This document shows, one piece after another, positions 43,204 through 51,700 of a DNA stretch of 64,000 nt (its first letter is position 1; each line of letters begins with the position of its first letter). The translations under genes were made by a program, and so were the position numbers. The DNA lies in the NCBI GenBank assembly GCA_934692625.1, contig CAKUUC010000009.1, forward strand, positions 1-64,000, written 5' to 3'. The DNA is from an uncultured Candidatus Melainabacteria bacterium. Its GTDB lineage: Bacteria > Cyanobacteriota > Vampirovibrionia > Gastranaerophilales > Gastranaerophilaceae. The notes below the pieces were generated by a model. That model was not told the origin of the DNA and did not search any database. It saw only the letters and a program-made list of their open reading frames with translations.

Positions 43204-43688
43204 ATGAAAATTCAACCTATACAATATAATAATAACGTAGTGTTTAAGGGATTGTTTTCAGGGAAAAATAATACAAATCCCGTAAACATTCCTGAACAAC
43301 ATGATACTTTTGAAAAGGAAGCTTTGGCAGCTCAAGAAGTGCCGACTAAGAAAAGTTTTTTGTCTAAATTAAAAATCCGATAAAGACTCTCAAAGAGAAA
43401 ATTCCAAATATTGACCCTGTAAAAGAGCATGAATATAATCGGGAATTGTTAGAAAACTGGTTTATGAATACTACTAAAATTCGAGATAGAGTAGTTGATG
43501 GTAAATTGGATTTGGCAAAATATCCAGAACACACATTGTCTGAGTTCAGCCCGCTGAATGAATATAATGACATTATGGATTGTTTTATAAAACAACAGTT
43601 GACAGAAGATTATGAACGAAAACTTCCGGTGCACAAATGTTCATTTAAAGAACTAAAAGCAACTCTTACGCAAGGTCAATGTCGCTAA
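43204..43688 (+). pseudogene. Frameshifted gene with VVFKG signature
   Basis: ATG 43204 gives MKIQPIQYNNNVVFKGLFSG, a full M-x-I-x-P-I-Q / N-rich / V-V-F-K-G N-terminus, and then stops at 43383 (59 aa). The other frame continues without a gap: NPIKTLKEKIPNIDPVKEHE to stop 43688. The span of 485 nt is one base short of an intact 161-codon gene, and the break lies in an A5 run (TTAAAAATCC, near 43372). A single missing A, as a sequencing error, a real mutation or an unusual frameshift, explains it. Joined, the protein is charged and helical, with no known domain. It overlaps the convergent radical SAM gene by 23 bp. Confidence 0.6.
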
Positions 43689-44868
43689 AGATATTCGGTG
43701 ACGGCGTTTTGTTTTGATAATTTAACCTGATTTTTGTCGGAACGGTTAATTCTATCGGGGCAGAAATTGATTTTACCCCAGTTGCAGGCATGGTGGCGTA
43801 AACTTTACCATCAATATCAATACATTTTAGTGCAAAATCTCTAAGTGTTTCAAATTTTTGCGATGGAGTCAGGTTTTCCCATTTCATCGCTTCATCAATG
43901 AGCGCTTCTTGTTCTGCGAAGTTCGTTCTTTGAGTGAAAAATCTTCGCCCTCGTCCGCTTGCTTCAATCAAATGTGACTTGTCAAAGCGAGTGAGGTTTT
44001 CTGGTTTTAAATATGGTACATTTTCGATTGACGAACCAACAAGATTTTTCACTTTTGCATAAATTTCTTCGTAAAGTTTACGAGTTGCGTTTTCGTTAAC
44101 GAGTTCGTTTCCTTGTATATTTGGTGCGTATCTGTAGATAATTTTTGATTTTCCGTTTTCAAACAATTTGAAAAATGTTGTAATTGCGTTAGCCATTTTG
44201 TTTGTATAAATATTTCTGAAAAACTCTGCATTTTCTTGATTTCCAGTTTTTAATGCAAGTCTTGATTTTTCCATAATTCCTGCAAATGGATTTATCGAAA
44301 TGTCTATTGATTCAAACATTTTAGGATTTTTTTGTGCTAATTGCGCTAGTTCTATTGATGTGTTTTGAGCATATTTTGAATTTTTATTCCAGCCGGAAGT
44401 TACAAAAAGTATCGGCAAGTTTAGTTTTTCAAAAATTTGCTCAATGGCTTCTGTGACGGAATGTTTTCTTGATAGTCCTTTTATCGGAATGTCTGATGGG
44501 TTCGAATCGTCAATAATGTTTAAGTATTTATTTCCATTCAAAATATTAAATCCGAGTCGTTCATTGAGTTTCTTAAATCCATCTAAAAAACGTGTCAAAT
44601 CTTCAAATAAAATAGTCTTGTTCTCTTGTGGTGTGGCGTTTTTTAGGCAATGCGAACACGAAACATTACACCCGCGAAAAAGATTCAGGGTTTCAAACCT
44701 TTTGGTAATAAAGCCCACTTCATCTAAATTTACTCCGTTAAATATCGGTATATCAGATTGTATACCCTCAAGCGGTGATAAATTAAACCTTGTTAGCGGG
44801 TATTTTGAGTTTTTCAGTTCCTGAGGAATGCTTTTTAAATGTAAGTTTATTTTTGATAATGAATTCAT
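43666..44868 (-). CDS. Radical SAM-like protein
   Basis: 400 aa. An N-terminal ~55-residue segment precedes ETLNLFRGCNVSCSHCLKNA with the cluster motif C67-x3-C71-x2-C74 (canonical C-x3-C-x2-C). The middle region has short beta-alpha elements (LPILFVTSGWNKNSKYAQNT, FESIDISINPFAG) compatible with a radical SAM barrel, and the tail ends in a beta-type segment (GKVYATMPATGVKSISAPIE). No C-terminal auxiliary-cluster cysteines are seen. The product is unknown; peptide- or RNA-modifying enzymes are common in this superfamily. It overlaps the end of the convergent gene and faces away from the biotin operon. Confidence 0.6.
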   Translation of the reverse strand: MNSLSKINLHLKSIPQELKNSKYPLTRFNLSPLEGIQSDIPIFNGVNLDEVGFITKRFETLNLFRGCNVSCSHCLKNATPQENKTILFEDLTRFLDGFKKLNERLGFNILNGNKYLNIIDDSNPSDIPIKGLSRKHSVTEAIEQIFEKLNLPILFVTSGWNKNSKYAQNTSIELAQLAQKNPKMFESIDISINPFAGIMEKSRLALKTGNQENAEFFRNIYTNKMANAITTFFKLFENGKSKIIYRYAPNIQGNELVNENATRKLYEEIYAKVKNLVGSSIENVPYLKPENLTRFDKSHLIEASGRGRRFFTQRTNFAEQEALIDEAMKWENLTPSQKFETLRDFALKCIDIDGKVYATMPATGVKSISAPIELTVPTKIRLNYQNKTPSPNIFSDIDLA

Positions 44869-44963
44869 TATATTTAGATAAAAATTGTAAAAGAAAATTT
44901 TTGCTATTTTGTTGCAAAGTTTTTCTTATTGAATTTGGTTGGTTTTTGTAATATTTTGTAGTT

Positions 44964-46103
44964 ATGTATGAGGATTATGAAAAGATTTTAGATGAGTTGA
45001 AGACTCATTCGCACTTTAGAAATTTGAAAAATTTTGATGGAAAAGATGAAAAATTTATCTATTATAAAGGTAAAAAATTATTAAATCTTTCGTCAAATAA
45101 TTATTTGAATTTTGCCGATAATAAAGCGATTACCGAAGAATTTTTGCAAACTGTCGGTAATAAATATTCATTTGGCAGTGCATCTGCTCGTTTGCTAACC
45201 GGAACGTTGCCGGTTTATGACGAGTTGGAAACCCTTTTGGCAACTTTGTATAATAAAGAAGCAACTTTGCTTTATAATAGCGGATATCACGCTAATGTCG
45301 GAATTTCGAGTGCATTAAATCAAAAAGGTGACGTTATTTTTTCTGACAAATTAAATCATGCAAGTATAATTGACGGTATGCAATTATCTCAAGGAAAATT
45401 TTTTAGATTTCCGCATAATGATACGGAAGCGCTTGAAAAATTACTCATTAGAGAACGAGAAAATTATAAAAATGCATTTATAATTACCGAAAGCGTTTTT
45501 TCAATGGATGGCGATATTGCCGATTTGAAAAAACTTGTTGAATTGAAGAAAAAATATAATTGCAATTTGGTGATTGATGAAGCCCATGCTTTTGGTGTTT
45601 TCGGGCAAAAAGGTTTGGGAGTAGCGGAAGAACTTGGCATAATTGATGATATTGATTTGCTTGTTGGAACTTTTGGCAAAGCCACAGGCTCAATGGGTGC
45701 CTTTGTTGTCGGTTCAAGGGTTTTGATTGACTTTTTGATAAATAAATCACGTTCGTTTATTTTTTCAACCGCATTACCGCCAATAAATGTTGCATTCACA
45801 AAATGGATTATAGAAAACAAATTTCCGCAAACTTTGGCAAAACGTCAACGAATGCTAAATATCGCAAAAAAATTTGGCAGCCAAAGTCATATAATCCCTG
45901 TTATTATTGGTGAAAACAAAGATACTGTTGATTTGTGCGATGTTTTGTTTCACAATGGCTATTTTACGTTGCCGATAAGACCTCCGACCGTGCCGGTTGG
46001 AACTTCTCGTTTGAGATTGTCATTGACTTGTGAGATTGAAGAAATTGAATTGAAAATTTTGAAGGAGAAAATTGATGAAATCTTGTTGGCTAAGTCAAAA
46101 TAA
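44964..46103 (+). CDS. bioF: 8-amino-7-oxononanoate synthase
   Basis: 379 aa. It joins pimeloyl-ACP (or -CoA) and alanine to form the first ring precursor of biotin. Motifs: NYLNFADNKAITEEF, SFGSASARLLTGTLPVYDELE, VIDEAHAFGVFGQKGLG and the PLP-lysine stretch LLVGTFGKATGSMGAF. The related glycine C-acetyltransferase is the alternative, but the downstream bioG and bioC settle it. A TAATAT -10 lies only about 10 bp before the ATG, so the leader is very short. Its stop region overlaps bioG. Confidence 0.9.
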   Translation: MYEDYEKILDELKTHSHFRNLKNFDGKDEKFIYYKGKKLLNLSSNNYLNFADNKAITEEFLQTVGNKYSFGSASARLLTGTLPVYDELETLLATLYNKEATLLYNSGYHANVGISSALNQKGDVIFSDKLNHASIIDGMQLSQGKFFRFPHNDTEALEKLLIRERENYKNAFIITESVFSMDGDIADLKKLVELKKKYNCNLVIDEAHAFGVFGQKGLGVAEELGIIDDIDLLVGTFGKATGSMGAFVVGSRVLIDFLINKSRSFIFSTALPPINVAFTKWIIENKFPQTLAKRQRMLNIAKKFGSQSHIIPVIIGENKDTVDLCDVLFHNGYFTLPIRPPTVPVGTSRLRLSLTCEIEEIELKILKEKIDEILLAKSK

Positions 46104-46749
46104 CAGTTCAAATTTGATAGTATTTTTCGCAGGTTGGAGTTTTGATGAAACACCGTTCAAAACCTTGAGTTGTGAAGGTTTTGATGTGCTTTTTATTTAT
46201 GATTATAATGAGATTTCAGAACTCGAAATTCTTAAAAATATTTCAGAAAAATACGAGCAAAAATTTTTGATAACATGGTCAATGGGGGTATTTGTCGCGG
46301 CGTATTTGAGAAAATATTTTGAAAATTTTGACAAAAAAATTGCCATAAACGGAACGATTACACCTGTTGATAACGAGTTTGGAATTCCTGTCAAAATGTT
46401 TGAATTGACCTTGAAACATGCAAGCGTTGGTTTGGGTGGAAAATTTTACAAAAATGTTTATAAAACAGAAGCCGAATTTGAAAAATATTCCCAAAATCCT
46501 GTCAAACGTAGTATTGAAAATAGAGTTTCCGAACTTGAAAATTTATATGAATTTATTAAATCAAACAGTGTAAATGGTGAAAAATTTTACGATTTTGCGG
46601 TAGTGTCTGAGTATGATAAAATTATTCCTCCGAAAAATCAAATTGCAAGTCATAAAAATTTTGAAGTGCCGATAAAAATAATAGAAAGCGGACATTCCCC
46701 GTTTTTTGAATTTAGTAAATGGAAAGAAATTGTTGACCTATGCCGATAG
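46075..46749 (+). CDS. bioG: Pimeloyl-ACP methyl ester esterase BioG
   Basis: 224 aa from ATG 46075, with GGAG 8 nt upstream; the frame also has a TTG one codon earlier. It overlaps bioF by 29 nt. It belongs to the small alpha/beta hydrolases of the DUF452/BioG type, with the nucleophile elbow TWSMGVFVA (G-x-S replaced by W-S-M-G) and the oxyanion region FFAGWSFDETPF. The catalytic His is in ESGHSPFFEF and Asp in VVSEYDKIIPP. BioG removes the methyl ester from pimeloyl-ACP and replaces BioH in some bacteria. It is translationally coupled to bioC. Confidence 0.85.
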   Translation: MKSCWLSQNNSSNLIVFFAGWSFDETPFKTLSCEGFDVLFIYDYNEISELEILKNISEKYEQKFLITWSMGVFVAAYLRKYFENFDKKIAINGTITPVDNEFGIPVKMFELTLKHASVGLGGKFYKNVYKTEAEFEKYSQNPVKRSIENRVSELENLYEFIKSNSVNGEKFYDFAVVSEYDKIIPPKNQIASHKNFEVPIKIIESGHSPFFEFSKWKEIVDLCR

Positions 46750-47483
46750 ATTTTAGACATGTAAAAAAACAATTTGAAAAAAGTATGGCGGATTATGATA
46801 AAAATGCAGTTGTGCAGGATTTGACCGCCTCAAAATTGATGTTTGAATTGTTGAAAATTTCAGATAGTTTTGAAAATGTTTTGGAAATTGGTACAGGTAC
46901 TGGGCTTTTGACAAAACGTGTTGCAAAAGATTTGAAATTTAAAAATTTCTATGCAAATGATTTGATTGAAAAATCCAAAAATTACGTGACAAAATTTATT
47001 CCTACCGCACATTTTATTTGCGGAAATGCTGCAAAAATTAAGGTTGAGCGAAAGGTCGATTTGATACTTTCTAATGCCGTTTTGCAGTGGTTTCAAAATC
47101 AAGAAAAGATTTTTGAAATATTAAAATTTAGGCTTCAAAAAGACGGAATTTTGGCATTCACAACGTTTTCCCCGTCAAATTTTAAAGAAATTACTGAAAT
47201 TACAGGCTTGTCACTTCAATATAAAACAAAAGAAGAATTGAACGAGATTTTGAAGAAATTGGGATTTGAAATTTTATATAGTGAAGAATTTTTTGAGCCG
47301 GTTAATTTTAATACACCGCTTGAACTTTTGGCTCACCTGAAAAAAACCGGAGTAAATTCACTTTCTGACAGAACTTGGACAGTAAAAGAGGTTAAGGCTT
47401 TTTGTGATAAATATTCAAAACTCCATAAACAGACAGTTTTGACATATTCACCGATAATTATTATTGCAAGAAAAATCGGTTGA
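46740..47483 (+). CDS. bioC: Malonyl-ACP O-methyltransferase BioC
   Basis: 247 aa, ATG overlapping the bioG stop (ATGCCGATAG). Class I SAM-dependent methyltransferase with NVLEIGTGTGLLTKRV (motif I), FICGNAAKIK, VDLILSNAVLQWFQNQEK and the family-specific KTGVNSLSDRTWT-type C-terminal region. It masks the free carboxylate of malonyl-ACP so that fatty-acid synthase can extend it to pimeloyl-ACP. With bioF and bioG it makes the start of biotin synthesis; bioA, bioD and bioB are not in this window. Confidence 0.9.
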   Translation: MPIDFRHVKKQFEKSMADYDKNAVVQDLTASKLMFELLKISDSFENVLEIGTGTGLLTKRVAKDLKFKNFYANDLIEKSKNYVTKFIPTAHFICGNAAKIKVERKVDLILSNAVLQWFQNQEKIFEILKFRLQKDGILAFTTFSPSNFKEITEITGLSLQYKTKEELNEILKKLGFEILYSEEFFEPVNFNTPLELLAHLKKTGVNSLSDRTWTVKEVKAFCDKYSKLHKQTVLTYSPIIIIARKIG

Positions 47484-47502
47484 TTTTACAAATATAAACA
47501 CC

Positions 47503-47523
47503 GTAGGTCAGGCAATACCTGAC
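47503..47523. repeat. GTAGGTC-type palindromic repeat, copy 3 (terminator position)
   Basis: GTAG then GTCAGG-CAATA-CCTGAC, between the convergent bioC and chromate transporter genes, where it may act as a terminator. It matches copies at 26188 and 29561. Confidence 0.6.
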
Positions 47524-47530
47524 ACAAAAT

Positions 47531-48067
47531 CTAAACTCCAATCCAATTCAAATATCCGATAACAAGTCCTGCGATTGCGGAAATTCCTAAATATACGAGC
47601 GGGTCGTTTTTTCTGACAAAACTCATAATAATTAGAGCAACAAGCAACATTGTTCCAAATAAATGCAAGTTTGATGTGAATATCAAACGGATGCCAACGG
47701 CTGATAGCAATGCACAACCAGCGGGTTTGATACTTTTTATTGCGCCTTTGACGTATCGGTTTGTTTTGAATTTTTCTAACATTTTTGAAACTATTGTTAC
47801 GATAATGAATGACGGTAAGATTACTGCTGTGGTTGCTAGTAATGAGCCGAAAATTCCGGCACTGTTAAATCCTGCAAAGGTTGCTACATTCACTCCGACA
47901 GGTCCTGGGGTAATTGAAGAAATTGCGAGCATATTGGTTAAATCTGCAGCAGAATACCAGTGGAATTTGTCTGCAATTTCGTATAAAAACGGTAATGTTG
48001 CGTATCCGCCACCGAATGAAAAAATTCCGATTTGAAAGAATTGCCAAAATAGTTGTATATAAATCAT
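47531..48067 (-). CDS. Chromate transporter, second half
   Basis: 178 aa from ATG 48067, preceded by AAAGGAGATTGCAA; the TTG two codons earlier is less likely. It is one CHR domain with FFQIGIFSFGGGYATLPFLYE, ISSITPGPVGVNVATFAGF and five or six membrane helices. Many bacteria carry two short ChrA-type subunits that act together as one transporter. It overlaps the upstream half by 4 nt (ATGA), so translation is coupled. The substrate is inferred from the family; chromate or sulfate-like anion export. Confidence 0.85.
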   Translation of the reverse strand: MIYIQLFWQFFQIGIFSFGGGYATLPFLYEIADKFHWYSAADLTNMLAISSITPGPVGVNVATFAGFNSAGIFGSLLATTAVILPSFIIVTIVSKMLEKFKTNRYVKGAIKSIKPAGCALLSAVGIRLIFTSNLHLFGTMLLVALIIMSFVRKNDPLVYLGISAIAGLVIGYLNWIGV

Positions 48068-48624
48068 TTGCAATCTCCTTTGGCTTTATTCCCGAGGAAC
48101 TTTTCGTTCAGAATTCCAACAAGAACAGAAGTTATAATAATTAACGGCAATGGAATTTTTCCTGACAATGCTGCAAGTAGGCAGATTAAATACACTCCGA
48201 GAGTGAATTTGTCTGTAACGGATTTTTTCCACATTTCTTTTACGGCTAGGAAAAGTAGTGTAATTACACCAATTCCTACCCCCCAGAATATGTGCTGAAT
48301 TGTAGGTCTTGAAACAAGTTCGTTAAATAAAAATGCTAACAATATTATTGCGACAAATGCAGGAGTTATCATTCCTATTGTTGCAGCAACTGCACCTTTG
48401 GTTCCACATAGTTTTCTGCCAGTAAAAATTGCTGTATTTGCTGCAATAATCCCTGGGAGTGAGGCTCCTAGCGCATAATATTCACACAATTCGTCTGCCG
48501 TTAACCAGTTTCTTTTATCAACAAGTTCGCTAGTCAATAGCGGTAATATTACGTAGCCGCCACCAAGCAACAATGTGCCGATTTTGAAAAATATTTTGAA
48601 GATTGCGTAAAAACTCTTTTCCAT
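48064..48624 (-). CDS. Chromate transporter, first half
   Basis: 186 aa, with a CHR domain: FFKIGTLLLGGGYVILPLLTSELVD, ASLPGIIAANTAIFTGRKLCG, and helices AAVAATIGMITPAFVAIIL and IFWGVGIGVITLLFLAV. It is the partner of the overlapping downstream gene, forming a split ChrA of two short subunits. Both are integral inner-membrane proteins. No dedicated regulator is visible next to them. Confidence 0.85.
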   Translation of the reverse strand: MEKSFYAIFKIFFKIGTLLLGGGYVILPLLTSELVDKRNWLTADELCEYYALGASLPGIIAANTAIFTGRKLCGTKGAVAATIGMITPAFVAIILLAFLFNELVSRPTIQHIFWGVGIGVITLLFLAVKEMWKKSVTDKFTLGVYLICLLAALSGKIPLPLIIITSVLVGILNEKFLGNKAKGDCK

Positions 48625-48754
48625 ACATTTATTTTATCTCATAAAAATATTATTGTTATTGAAACTTCGCCGTGAAATGTAAAATTTTGTAACTATACTG
48701 TTAAATTTTTATATTGACGAGTTTTCATGCGCAAAAAATATATAAAGGGGTCCT

Positions 48755-51700
48755 ATGAGAATACAATCAATTACATCTGGATTTATCAATTTTGAAGGTA
48801 AAAGACAAGATAGAAAAAATGTAGAGCAATTAAAGAAAAATAATCCGTACGATTTGAACGTGATAAATCAACGCAATATTTCTGCATCTATCGAAAATCT
48901 TTCAAAAGAGGGTGGCGAAGATAATGTCAAATTCTTGCTTGATGTGTCAAGACATTTGAAATATGGCACAAATATTGATTTGGGCAAAACTCCTAATCAC
49001 GATTGGCGAGCAGAACTTTATCAGGCTGCTGAAAAATCTATAGAAAAATCCCCTAAAAATGTCCGAAAAAAGTTGTATGCTCAAATGGATAAGGCGAAAA
49101 ATACTCAACACCCGTTGACTGCTTCAGAACGTGAAATTTTAGATTTGAGAGAATCAATTTTGTCAAAAGTTGATAGAGATGTTTTGGAAAATATAAAATA
49201 TGATAATGTGAGAAATTTTGATCGAAATTTTGATTATTTGATTTCTTCATCTGAAATTTCGACGGCTCAAAAACTGTATGTTATGAAAAAGTTAAATTAT
49301 CTTATGAGTCCAAAATATAAGATAAATCCGCAATTGGCAGATAAAAAGACGCAAGTTCTGGCTGAAATGGTAAATGATATGGTTATCAACACTCCTGAGT
49401 CAAAAATCCCGAATATCAAATCAGTAAACCAAATGTCTGTCGGTTCTTGTGCTGCTATTTCTATTTGCCGTAAGAAAATGGCTTATGAAGATAAGGCAAA
49501 TTATGTAGATATTATATTGTCAGAATTAGACAATAAAGATTACATGATGATATATGATATTTCAAAATTAGGCAGTAATAAAAAAATTCCTGTAGCAAAA
49601 CCTTATATTGATTTTGATTATGCAATGAAACAAGGTTTTAGAATTCTTGATGCTTCTGCTTTGAACTGGATGAATGCTGCTGACGCAACAGGTAGAGCAA
49701 ATGAAGCAACTCAAAATTATGTTGCTTTTGACAAAACATTCTTTGATACATTTACAGATGGTCACATTATTGCGGATATTGATGAATCTCTTGAATCTGA
49801 ACAAGACTATTACAGAGCGTTATTGAAAGCGAAAAAATTCATTAAAGAATGCAAAAAAGATAAGTTAGGCATGCAATTGGATTCGAACAAGGTTAAAAAT
49901 GAATTTGACAAAAATATTAACGAAATCCAAAAGTACTCAAATTCATTAAATTCTATTTTGGGAGAAATTGCACCTGCTTCATCAAAAGAAAATCGTCGTC
50001 AAGTATTGAGCGATTTGCGTGCGTTGTCGGTTAGTACATCAAAAGACATTTCAAAAACCGATAAACAAGATTTGAAAAATTTTATGTATATTCCAAATGA
50101 ACCGGAAAAATTTAAGACTGAAAAAATTAAAAATTATATTGTTTCTCATTTGGATTATGTGAATAACGATTTACTAGATAAGAATGCTGATTTTATAACT
50201 GATTTGTTGACTAATATTTCCAAAGCTACGAAAGCAACACAGTCACCTGTTTCAAGTAAAATTTTAGATGCAAAGCAGTTGTATCGTGCTGCAGCCGCAT
50301 TCAGAACCCAAACTCAATTCGGTTTAGAAAATATGTACAAAACTTGTGACACCATGAGGGAAATGGGGCTTCCTGATAGAGAAACAATGATTTTTAATAA
50401 TATAGATGAAATTATTAAAAAATTGAACAAAGATACATTGAACCCTACGGTAAAAGCGACTTTGTATGAACGTTTCCAAGTTAATACTCCGGAAGATTTG
50501 ATTGCAACTTTGGAATTTAATAGAGAAAATTTGCAACATGAAATGACTGTAACTTTTGATGAGTTATACAAATCAGTAATGCTAAATGACCGTAAGACAA
50601 CTTTATTGAAAAATTTAAAAGCCATAAAAACTAATATTGTTGATGACAAGGACAAAAATACACTTGAACAAATGGCTTTCAATATGAAGATGAAACCTGA
50701 CAAAAGACAGGTTGTAAAAGAATTAGACAAACTAATTGATATTATGGAAAATAATCCGTCTGAGGAAGATTATGTTTATTCGTACAACAAAGCCGGCGGC
50801 AGAAACCAAATGTTGGATTTCAAAAGTATTATGGAAAATATCGGTGCAGTTTTGCGTGAGAATTCTCCGGAATCTAAATCTGTAATTAGTGATTTTAATG
50901 AAGTAAACGGATTGCCAAAAGATGCATCAATAACGGAAACTCTTAATAAATTTGTTGAAATTGGAGAAAAATTTAACCAGTTATCATTTTTGACAAAGGC
51001 TTTCCAACAAGCATTGGAAGTTCAAGACGAAGATGGAACAATTTTGAATACTGTTGTTCCTAAAGAAGTTATTATGAAAAAACTTGAGCAAGAACACAAA
51101 ATTATATCAGAAAAAGATTTGAGCGCTCTTCAAGATAAATTTGCAACAATAACAGATGCTTCTCATCTTCCTGATGGTACAAGGGCAAGAATGAGGGAAT
51201 TACCTAAAGAATTGACAACTTTTTCAAAACATGAAAGAGAAATTTTGAAAGACATAAGCAAAAATATTAACCAATGGTATTCAACAACTTCAAGGGATTT
51301 GAACGCTCAGTATAAAGTTATTGAAGAACCGTTGAAAGAACAATTCCGTCAGCTTGGTGTTGTAATTGGTCGCCATTGGCTTCCTAACGATGGTCATGGT
51401 GGCTTGGGTTCATATCAAGAAGTTAGAATATTGGAAAGTATGACAGATAAGCCGTATTACATAGAAAGAGATGGCAATGTTGCCGTTTCCAAAATTTTAA
51501 ATTCTCCGTATTCAGGAGTTTCTTCAACTTCTGTTTTAACAAGTGAATACGCAGGACACGCTCAATATATTGCCGATATTAAACAAGTTCCTGTAAAAAC
51601 AAAAGATGGTATTGAAACAAAATATGCAATCTTCCACGACAACACGTGGGGGGCAATTGAACACGAAAATTCATGGCGTGATGAAAACGGCTTGTTGAGA

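Noticed and set aside
44900..44963. A BirA-type operator before bioF.
   Set aside because: I saw no TTGTTAACC/GGTTAACAA-like palindrome.
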